Shown piece by piece: positions 1-5,201 of a stretch of 5,201 nucleotides of DNA. The stretch spans positions 1 to 5,201 of the forward strand of contig ONQK01000014.1 of the NCBI GenBank assembly GCA_900319895.1, read 5' to 3'. Numbering within the stretch: the stretch's first letter is position 1; each line of letters opens with the position of its first letter. A program made the position numbers and the translations under genes. The notes under the pieces are model-generated. The model searched no databases. It was not told where the DNA came from and saw nothing but the letters and a program-made list of their open reading frames with translations. Source of the DNA: an uncultured Prevotella sp. Its GTDB lineage: Bacteria; Bacteroidota; Bacteroidia; Bacteroidales; Bacteroidaceae.

Positions 1-609
1 GATGCGTCAAAAGAAGAACCCGGGAAAATTGCAAAGGTCTTCCACCGATTCAGCACATGGAAGTCGCGCATTTTGAGCTTTACCAACAAAGAAGACATCA
101 AGCCCGAAGACTTCGACCTCGACAAACACTCACAAGTCGGGCACTCCAACATCGCCATTGCCACCTCAAACATTATCGGCAAAGGCCCCGGGAACTCAGA
201 AGAACGGGATTTCCTTCCACAAGCCTATTCCGACTTCATCTATACCATTATCATTGAAGAAACAGGCATCGGCGGCGCCTTTATCGTAGCCCTGCTCTAC
301 ATCATACTGCTCTTCAGGACAGGACAGATTGCCAATCGCTGCGAGAACATGTTCCCAGCCCTGCTGTCCATGGGACTTGCCCTACTGCTGGTCACACAAG
401 CCTTGTTCAACATGCTGGTTGCCGTGGGACTGGCACCCGTGACCGGGCAGCCGCTGCCGCTCATCAGCCGCGGCGGAACGTCGACCATCATCAATTGCAT
501 CTACGTCGGCGTCATCCTGAGCATCAGCCGGTCAGCAAAGCAACGCCCAAAAGACTCGAAAAAAGTGGTGGTGGCGCCAAACATGCACACGCAACCTGCA
601 ATGCAATAG
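1..609 (+). CDS. ftsW: FtsW, septal peptidoglycan glycosyltransferase (SEDS family), C-terminal part
   Basis: The frame is open from the first base and ends at TAG 607-609, giving the last 202 residues of a protein normally about 400-450 long; the start lies left of the window. FtsW polymerises lipid II into glycan strands at the division septum with its partner PBP3/FtsI, in the inner membrane. The fragment holds the large extracellular loop with VGHSNIAIATSNIIGKGPGN (46-65), then FLPQAYSDFIY (71-81). Asp78 there aligns with the catalytic Asp of the SEDS TDFIF motif (Asp297 in E. coli FtsW). Membrane segments follow at about 84-106, 117-147 and 158-177. The signature TGQPLPLISRGGTS (148-161) precedes the last helix, and a basic cytoplasmic tail closes the protein. 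The TGQPLPLIS/GGTST wording and QAYSDF fit Bacteroidetes FtsW better than RodA, which usually has PEQHTDF. In the dcw cluster murG usually follows ftsW; here a convergent lptB does. Confidence 0.93.
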   Translation, partial: DASKEEPGKIAKVFHRFSTWKSRILSFTNKEDIKPEDFDLDKHSQVGHSNIAIATSNIIGKGPGNSEERDFLPQAYSDFIYTIIIEETGIGGAFIVALLYIILLFRTGQIANRCENMFPALLSMGLALLLVTQALFNMLVAVGLAPVTGQPLPLISRGGTSTIINCIYVGVILSISRSAKQRPKDSKKVVVAPNMHTQPAMQ

Positions 610-644
610 GACTTTGAGAAAATAGAGATAACGAGCAGCTGCTG

Positions 645-1475
645 TCAGGCCTCCAGGTCTTCAACAGCTTCTTTTGCCTTCCGCTCCTCGTCTATGAGCT
701 GGAAATCTTTCTTCTGCAGCACAAAATTCGAGCCTAAATACTTCTCTCTCACAATAGGATTATTGGCCAGTTCCTCCGGCTTGCCCTGAAACAATATCTT
801 ACCCTCGAAAAGCAGATATGCACGATCTGTGATATTCAGCGTTTCATGCACATTGTGATCGGTTATCAAAATACCGATGTTGCGATATTTCAACTGCCAA
901 ACAATATGTTGAATATCCTCCACTGCAATAGGGTCTACACCGGCAAACGGTTCGTCAAGCATGATAAACTTAGGGTCGATGGCCAGACAGCGCGCGATTT
1001 CGGTGCGGCGGCGCTCGCCACCCGACAGCTGGTCGCCTTTATTCTTGCGCACCTTGCCCAACCTGAACTCGGCAATCAGCCCCTCCAACTTCTCCAATTG
1101 CTGCTCGCGAGAGAGCCGGGTCATTTCAAGCACGCTCAAAATATTGTCCTCCACGCTCATCTTGCGAAACACACTCGCCTCTTGGGGCAAATAGCCAATG
1201 CCCGCCCGCGCGCGCTTGTAAACCGGGAAGTTCGTAATCTCCTGCTGGTCGATAAAAATATGTCCCGCATTAGGCACAATCAGTCCTGTCGTCATATAGA
1301 ACGAGGTCGTCTTGCCTGCGCCGTTAGGGCCTAGAAGCCCCACAATCTCGCCTTGCCTGACATTAATGGAGACATTGTTCACCACCGTCCGCTTGCCGTA
1401 TTGCTTCACAAGCCCCTCAGCCCGAAGCATCATGCCGGGGTTCAAGTCCGTCGCACCGCCATTTTTATCACTCAT
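645..1475 (-). CDS. lptB: LptB, ATPase subunit of the LPS export ABC transporter
   Basis: This 276-residue ABC ATPase would power lipopolysaccharide extraction from the inner membrane with LptF and LptG and its transfer to the LptC-A-D bridge. Visible motifs are Walker A GPNGAGKT (49-56), Q-loop YLPQEASVFRK (95-105), signature LSGGE (150-154), Walker B FIMLDEP (170-176, catalytic Glu175), D-loop AGVD (178-181) and switch His207 in ITDHNV. GYLPQEAS and DEPFAGVDPI are typical of LptB rather than of other ABC proteins. Phe103 aligns with E. coli Phe90, which lies in the groove that takes the LptF/G coupling helices. I chose ATG 1473-1475 (MSDKNGG). The frame stays open to an ATG at 1562, but that extension is AT-rich, hydrophobic and covers the likely promoter. 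A later start at 1433 (MMLRAEG) is the main alternative and would match shorter homologues. Past the point where E. coli LptB ends there is a charged tail of about 23 residues. The gene is convergent with ftsW, 35 bp apart. Confidence 0.94.
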   Translation of the reverse strand: MSDKNGGATDLNPGMMLRAEGLVKQYGKRTVVNNVSINVRQGEIVGLLGPNGAGKTTSFYMTTGLIVPNAGHIFIDQQEITNFPVYKRARAGIGYLPQEASVFRKMSVEDNILSVLEMTRLSREQQLEKLEGLIAEFRLGKVRKNKGDQLSGGERRRTEIARCLAIDPKFIMLDEPFAGVDPIAVEDIQHIVWQLKYRNIGILITDHNVHETLNITDRAYLLFEGKILFQGKPEELANNPIVREKYLGSNFVLQKKDFQLIDEERKAKEAVEDLEA

Positions 1476-1491
1476 ACTCAAAAATTTACGG

Positions 1492-1521
1492 CAAAAATAC
1501 GAAAAAGTTAAGAAAAACAAT
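1492..1521 (-). promoter_or_regulatory. Predicted Bacteroidetes-type promoter of lptB
   Basis: Read on the minus strand, 1499-1492 is TATTTTTG, a full match to the Bacteroidetes -7 consensus TAnnTTTG. ATTG at 1521-1518 matches three of four bases of the -33 TTTG, with an 18-nt spacer, slightly shorter than the usual 19-21. Transcription would begin near 1485-1488, leaving a leader of only about 10-13 nt before the ATG at 1475. This supports the MSDK start and rules against the upstream ATG at 1562. The run of A and T makes a chance match possible. Confidence 0.5.
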
Positions 1522-1621
1522 GCCAAAACCAGAACAATTCGACAACTACGCCCTACTTTCAAACCTTTTTTAAAGTTTTAACTGCCTGAAACCAAAAAAT
1601 GAAGACCATGGACAGCTGAGG

Positions 1622-1637
1622 CAGACCAACAGACCAA
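1622..1637. repeat. Perfect tandem duplication of CAGACCAA
   Basis: Two exact copies of the 8-mer CAGACCAA lie head to tail at 1622-1629 and 1630-1637. A third, shorter copy of the AGACCA core sits at 1603-1608, 20 bp upstream of the first. They fall between the two divergent promoters, where a regulator could bind, but an 8-bp duplication can also arise by slippage. No function is claimed. Confidence 0.5.
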
Positions 1638-1650
1638 GGCACCACTTCAA

Positions 1651-1687
1651 TTAAAATAAATGACATCATGATTTTTTATGTTAAAAT
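1651..1687. repeat. Direct repeat pair TTAAAAT, 30 bp apart
   Basis: TTAAAAT occurs at 1651-1657 and again at 1681-1687, a spacing of about three helical turns, with the palindrome ATCATGAT (1666-1673) roughly midway. The second copy ends 11 bp before the -33 box of the protease promoter. The placement suits an activator site or an AT-rich upstream element, but in such AT-rich sequence a 7-bp repeat is weak evidence. Confidence 0.3.
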
Positions 1688-1698
1688 CCCAAAAACAT

Positions 1699-1730
1699 TT
1701 TGCTCCAACTAAAAAAAAACGCTATATTTG
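1699..1730 (+). promoter_or_regulatory. Predicted Bacteroidetes-type promoter of the protease-receptor unit
   Basis: TTTG at 1699-1702 and TATATTTG at 1723-1730 match the -33 (TTTG) and -7 (TAnnTTTG) consensus of the Bacteroidetes primary sigma factor exactly, with a spacer of 20 nt, within the usual 19-21. Transcription should begin near 1734-1737, giving an A-rich leader of about 15-18 nt before ATG 1752 and no Shine-Dalgarno motif, as is usual in this phylum. The in-frame TTG at 1728 lies inside the -7 box, so it cannot be the start codon of this transcript. The spacer contains an A9 run. Confidence 0.75.
1711..1719 (+). repeat. A9 homopolymer inside the promoter spacer
   Basis: Nine consecutive A residues lie between the -33 box (ends 1702) and the -7 box (starts 1723). 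Gain or loss of an A would move the spacer from 20 to 21 or 19 nt and further changes would leave the usual range. The run is directly visible; any effect on expression is inference. Confidence 0.6.
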
Positions 1731-1751
1731 CTTTCGGATAACAAAATAAAT

Positions 1752-4280
1752 ATGAAACGTATTCTCTTACTGTGCACCATTGCCTGTGGGCTTGGTATTT
1801 CTACATTGGCGAGGGAAAAGAAGCCTGTCAAAGGCAACAAGATTCTTACCTCCCTGAAAAAAGACTCCCTTGGAACAGAGGTTCAAAAGATTGTAAAAGA
1901 CGCCACTCGGAAAAAAGGACTTTTCAACGTCTTTTTCAACGAGAAAACAGGAAAGCTCTATTTCCAGATTCCTGACTCGGCATTTTCGAAGACCTACATG
2001 CTGGCAAGCCGCATCTCGTCAACCAGCGACGGCCAGGACTTCGTGGCAGGACAGATGAACGTGCAGCCCTTGCTCATCTGCCTCTCAACGGACAGCAGAA
2101 ACGTGTACCTGCACCAAATCCAAAACCTCAGGACAGTGCCGGCGGGCGACCCGATTCAATCGGCCTTCTCCAAAAACAACCTCAACCCCATTCTCAAAGG
2201 CTTCAAGATTGCAGCCAAAGACTCGGCAGGCGTTTTCATCGACGTGACGGCATTTTTCGGGACCAACGAGAAAAGCATCAGCCCCATCAAGGAGTCAGAC
2301 CCCGTCTCCAAATTACTGGGCGGCAATGGCGGCATCAAAGGTACCTTCATGTCAGATGCCTCCGGAATCAGCGAGGTAAAAGCATTTGAACAAAACATCG
2401 AAATCGAGACGCTCCTGTCGTACATGACCACAGGTGCCGTCGTCAAGCCCTATTCCGTCTATGTGCGCCGCTCGCTGTTCGTGCTGCCGGAGAATCCGAT
2501 GCCCGTGCGCTATCAAGACAACCGAGTGGGGTATTTCTACACGGACAAAGACATCTTCACGACCAACGAAGACAAGATCAACCAACGCTCCTACATCCAT
2601 CGCTGGCGGCTAGAGCCCAAGGACGAAGACCGCGAGCGCTATTTCCGCGGCGAGCTGGTCGAGCCCGCGAAGCCCATCGTCTTCTATGTAGACACGGCTT
2701 TCCCGGAAAAATGGCGCCAGACCATTCGGGAAGGCATTGAGGTATGGAACCGCGCATTCGAGGAGGCCGGCTTCAAAAATGCCGTCAAAGCCTATGACTA
2801 TCCGCAAGACGACCCACAATTCGACCCCGACGACATGCGCTACAATTGTTTCCGCTATGTGGTCAGTGCCACACAAAACGCGATGGGGCCCAGCTACACC
2901 GACCCGAGGACGGGCGAAATCCTCGCCGCAGACGTCATTTGGTACCACAACATCGTGTCACTGCTCCACAACTGGCGATTCATACAAACGGCTGCCGTAG
3001 ACAAACGCGTGCGCAAAACGACATTCGACAATGACATCATGTGCGAATCGATGAAATACGCCGCCTCACACGAAATAGGACATACGCTCGGACTCATGCA
3101 CAACATGGGCGCGAGCTACTCGTTCCCCGTGGAAAGCCTGCGCGACCCCGCCTTCACCCAAAAATACGGGACAACGCCCAGTATCATGGACTACGCACGC
3201 AACAATTACGTGGCACAGCCCGGCGACATGGAAAAAGGGGTCAAACTCACCCCGCCCGACTTGGGCGTGTACGACATCTACGCCATCAACTGGGGCTATC
3301 GGCTGATCGAGAATGCGAAAACGCCAGATGAAGAAAAAGCGGTGCTCGACCGATGGATAGCCGAGAAGTCTGGCGACCCGATGTTCGAGTTCGGCGCACA
3401 GCAGGTGTTCAGCACGGTGGACCCGACGGACCAGACCGAGGATTTGGGCGACGACCACATCAAGGCAAGCAACTACGGCATCAGCAATCTGAAAATACTT
3501 GTCAAAAACCTGGACAGCTGGATGGAAGAAAAAGGGATGAAATATGACCACATCGACAACCTCTACCGCGAAATCTGCAAGCAATACGCCCGGTATGTGA
3601 AGCACGTCGTCCCGTACATCGGCGGCATCAGGTATGAAGAAATCCGCCAAGGCGACAACAAAAAGGCCTCAAGACACTATTTCAGCAAACAAAAACAGAA
3701 AGAAGCGATGAAATGGCTGCTCCAAGAAGCGCGGACGTGCGACAATTGGCTGTTGCCACGACACTTGACGGGCAAGCTGGACATCGACCTATACACCAAC
3801 CAGAAGCTGCGCACCCAAATCGTCTCAGCACTCATAAACGGTACGGCACTCTATCGCATCAAAGAAGGAGGGCTGGCAAACGCCACAGCCAACTACCAGC
3901 TGGACGACTACCTCAACGACCTGACCACGCTCCTCTTCCCCGCCCCCAACGGCGGCATTTTGAGCGATGCAGAGCAGGAACTGGAAAGTGCAGCCATTGC
4001 GCAAATGATAAACAGCAGCGGACTAAGCGGAAAAAATACGTCGTCAAGCAGCAAATCCTCAATAGAAATTCACAGCTTCTGCGGATTTGACACCCAGTTT
4101 GCACGTTTCAACCTGGGCGTTTCCAGCCTGTCAAAAGCACAAATGGGCGCCATCATGACCGGACGACTGCAAAAAGTCCTGCAAAAATACAGGATATACC
4201 GCAATTCGGCCAAAGGCAGCACGCGCGACTTCTACGACTACCAAATATTGTTGATTGAAAAAACATTGTCGAACAAATAG
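1752..4280 (+). CDS. Exported zinc-dependent metalloprotease (DUF5118/DUF5117/DUF4953, metzincin type)
   Basis: The product has 842 residues, a normal length for this Bacteroidetes family. Residues 1-20 look like a type I signal peptide (MKRILLLCTIACGLGISTLA, cleavage probably after Ala20); neither early Cys sits in a convincing lipobox, so a soluble periplasmic or surface enzyme is expected. By family knowledge the order is DUF5118 (about 30-75), DUF5117 (about 85-285), then the catalytic domain (about 305-520). That domain has HEIGHTLGLMHN (440-451): His440, His444 and His450 are the likely zinc ligands and Glu441 the general base. The Met-turn SIMDY (477-481, Met479) follows at the expected distance. 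The motif FRYVVSATQNAMGPS (367-381) is also typical. The C-terminal 320 residues look largely helical, with a Ser-rich patch at 755-770. No type IX secretion domain is evident at the end. ATG 1752 is preferred over TTG 1728, which lies in the promoter. A receptor gene follows 12 bp downstream. The substrate is not known from the sequence. Confidence 0.9.
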   Translation: MKRILLLCTIACGLGISTLAREKKPVKGNKILTSLKKDSLGTEVQKIVKDATRKKGLFNVFFNEKTGKLYFQIPDSAFSKTYMLASRISSTSDGQDFVAGQMNVQPLLICLSTDSRNVYLHQIQNLRTVPAGDPIQSAFSKNNLNPILKGFKIAAKDSAGVFIDVTAFFGTNEKSISPIKESDPVSKLLGGNGGIKGTFMSDASGISEVKAFEQNIEIETLLSYMTTGAVVKPYSVYVRRSLFVLPENPMPVRYQDNRVGYFYTDKDIFTTNEDKINQRSYIHRWRLEPKDEDRERYFRGELVEPAKPIVFYVDTAFPEKWRQTIREGIEVWNRAFEEAGFKNAVKAYDYPQDDPQFDPDDMRYNCFRYVVSATQNAMGPSYTDPRTGEILAADVIWYHNIVSLLHNWRFIQTAAVDKRVRKTTFDNDIMCESMKYAASHEIGHTLGLMHNMGASYSFPVESLRDPAFTQKYGTTPSIMDYARNNYVAQPGDMEKGVKLTPPDLGVYDIYAINWGYRLIENAKTPDEEKAVLDRWIAEKSGDPMFEFGAQQVFSTVDPTDQTEDLGDDHIKASNYGISNLKILVKNLDSWMEEKGMKYDHIDNLYREICKQYARYVKHVVPYIGGIRYEEIRQGDNKKASRHYFSKQKQKEAMKWLLQEARTCDNWLLPRHLTGKLDIDLYTNQKLRTQIVSALINGTALYRIKEGGLANATANYQLDDYLNDLTTLLFPAPNGGILSDAEQELESAAIAQMINSSGLSGKNTSSSSKSSIEIHSFCGFDTQFARFNLGVSSLSKAQMGAIMTGRLQKVLQKYRIYRNSAKGSTRDFYDYQILLIEKTLSNK

Positions 4281-4292
4281 ACAGACATCACC

Positions 4293-5201
4293 ATGAGAAC
4301 CCAAACACTTCACACACAGTTGATTTCGTGTATATTCATACTGTTCAGCATCAACACATTCGCCCAGAACAACGACATTTTGAGCGGTACCGTCATGGAT
4401 GCGGGCGGCGAGCCCCTGATCGGTGCACAAGTGAAATGGAAAGATGCTGCCACGGGAGCCGTAACCGACCTCGACGGGAAGTTCAAAATCGCCCATGTCA
4501 AAGGAGCAGTCAAACTGTTGATTTCATACATCGGCTATAAACAAAAGGAAGTCAACGTGTCCGTCGGACAAAACCATGTCGAAATTGTCATGGAAGATGA
4601 TGCGCAGCGCTTAGACGAAGTAGTGGTCGTTGGCTATGGCATCCAGAAGAAATCCTCGCTGACAGGCTCTGTCGAGACCATCAAGGCCGACGACCTGCTC
4701 ATGATGCCGACCGTCAATCTCGACCAAGCCCTGACGGGGCAGGTGGCAGGCCTGCAAGTCATGCAAGCCACGGGCGACCCGAGCAGCGCCCGGGAAGCAG
4801 ACCTGCACATCCGCGGCATCAATTCGGCACCGCTGCTGGTCATTGACGGCGTTCCGCGTTTCGGAACGACCACTTCGGACGGCGAAATGCGCCTATCAGA
4901 CCTGAATCCCGACGACATCGAGAGCGTCACCGTCTTGAAAGACGCTGCCGCCGCCGCCGTCTATGGCGCCCGCGCCGCCAACGGCGTGATTCTCGTGCAA
5001 ACGAAGCGCTCGGAAGGAAACCAGAAAGTGAGGCTGAACTATCGCGGACAGTTCAACCTGCAAGAAGCAACCCGTCTGCCCGAATTCCTCAACGCCTACG
5101 ATTTCGCCCTGTTACGCAACCGTGCCATCGAAAATTCAGGCTCAAGCATCGCGCCATACACCGCCGAGCAGCTCGAACAGATCCGAACGCACAGCAATCC
5201 C
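4293..5201 (+). CDS. SusC/RagA-type TonB-dependent outer-membrane receptor, N-terminal part
   Basis: The frame opens at ATG 4293 and runs off the right edge, giving 303 residues of a protein usually near 1000. Residues 1-24 resemble a type I signal peptide ending NTFA, with Gln25 first in the mature chain. A carboxypeptidase D regulatory-like domain spans about 29-103 (SGTVMDAGGEPLIGA, TDLDGKF, SYIGYK). Next comes LDEVVVVGYG (107-116), the SusC-type TonB-box region. The plug domain runs to about 240, with ALTGQVAGLQV (146-156), IRGINS (173-178), LLVIDGVP (181-188) and LKDAAAAAVYGARAANGVI (215-233). The first barrel strands begin near 245. No STN domain is present, so anti-sigma signalling through this receptor is unlikely. 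Such receptors import glycans or peptides with a SusD-like lipoprotein, whose gene usually lies directly downstream, outside this window. The 12-bp gap after the protease stop, without promoter or hairpin, points to co-transcription. The ligand cannot be told from this fragment. Confidence 0.92.
   Translation, partial: MRTQTLHTQLISCIFILFSINTFAQNNDILSGTVMDAGGEPLIGAQVKWKDAATGAVTDLDGKFKIAHVKGAVKLLISYIGYKQKEVNVSVGQNHVEIVMEDDAQRLDEVVVVGYGIQKKSSLTGSVETIKADDLLMMPTVNLDQALTGQVAGLQVMQATGDPSSAREADLHIRGINSAPLLVIDGVPRFGTTTSDGEMRLSDLNPDDIESVTVLKDAAAAAVYGARAANGVILVQTKRSEGNQKVRLNYRGQFNLQEATRLPEFLNAYDFALLRNRAIENSGSSIAPYTAEQLEQIRTHSNP

Larger units (their letters stand above)
1476..1751. other. Divergent intergenic region between lptB and the protease gene
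   Basis: This stretch of 276 bp is clearly richer in A and T than the flanking genes. It carries one promoter firing left into lptB (1492-1521) and one firing right into the protease gene (1699-1730), with roughly 175 bp between them. The space between holds a tandem 8-bp duplication, a pair of TTAAAAT repeats and an ATCATGAT palindrome (1666-1673). I see no gene here: the only plus-strand ATG with any reading frame near 1600 stops after six codons. No tRNA, riboswitch or terminator hairpin is apparent. Confidence 0.7.

Noticed and set aside
57..257. A 66-codon plus-strand frame at the left edge
   Set aside because: It is out of frame with FtsW, Arg/His-rich and lacks any motif, while the ftsW frame is continuous through the same bases.
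634..643. Palindrome AGCAGCTGCT between the convergent genes
   Set aside because: A 10-bp palindrome without a loop and without a good T tract on either strand does not make a terminator, and such a short palindrome can occur by chance.
637..676. Possible intrinsic terminator for ftsW: AGCTGCTG and CAACAGCT arms with a following T-rich run
   Set aside because: The stem is about 7 of 8 pairs with a 17-nt loop, the downstream run TTCTTTT is broken, and the whole lies over the lptB 3' coding end. Too weak to list.
846..1334. A 162-codon open frame on the plus strand across lptB
   Set aside because: It is antisense to the well-supported LptB ATPase core and shows no domain, only His, Arg and Leu-rich shadow sequence.
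1728..1751. Eight-codon N-terminal extension of the protease from TTG 1728
   Set aside because: The TTG is part of the TATATTTG -7 box, so it would not be in the transcript; MKRILLLC at 1752 also gives a standard signal peptide.
3066..3650. A 194-codon open frame on the minus strand
   Set aside because: It lies wholly within the metalloprotease gene, antisense to the catalytic and following region whose motifs are clear; its predicted product is Val/Phe/Asp-rich with no recognisable domain, as expected of a shadow frame.
4328..4930. Short open frames on both strands over the receptor gene
   Set aside because: They overlap the continuous frame 4293-5201, whose SusC motifs run through the whole stretch; none has motifs of its own.

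Overview
The window most likely comes from the chromosome of a Bacteroidales bacterium, probably near Prevotella or Bacteroides. Four things point there. The promoters have the Bacteroidetes TAnnTTTG -7 box. Gene starts lack a Shine-Dalgarno site. One gene encodes a SusC/RagA-type TonB-dependent receptor with the LDEVVVVGYG motif. One gene encodes a large zinc metalloprotease of the DUF5118/DUF5117/DUF4953 type. Family placement is by eye; no search was run, and genus cannot be fixed.

Layout: (1) 1-609, plus strand, is the C-terminal half of the cell-division SEDS glycosyltransferase FtsW, cut by the left edge. (2) 645-1475, minus strand, is LptB, the ATPase of the lipopolysaccharide export machine, convergent with ftsW across 35 bp. 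(3) 1476-1751 is an AT-rich divergent intergenic region with a good Bacteroidetes promoter for each flanking gene, an A9 tract inside one promoter, and short repeats. (4) 1752-4280, plus strand, is a secreted metzincin-like metalloprotease of 842 residues. (5) 4293-5201, plus strand, is the N-terminal third of a SusC-like outer-membrane receptor. It starts 12 bp after the protease stop and is cut by the right edge.

The left half is envelope housekeeping: septal peptidoglycan synthesis and LPS export. The right half is the start of what looks like a two-or-more-gene transcription unit coupling an exported protease to a TonB-dependent importer. A protein or peptide acquisition locus is a reasonable inference, but the SusD-like partner that would support it lies, if present, beyond the window.

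I see no RNA genes, CRISPR arrays, insertion sequences or clear terminators, and no system that is plainly new. The most testable unusual point is the A9 tract in the -33/-7 spacer of the protease promoter, which could allow slipped-strand changes in expression. The promoter positions also decide two start codons: the longer readings of both lptB and the protease would begin at or upstream of their own promoters.
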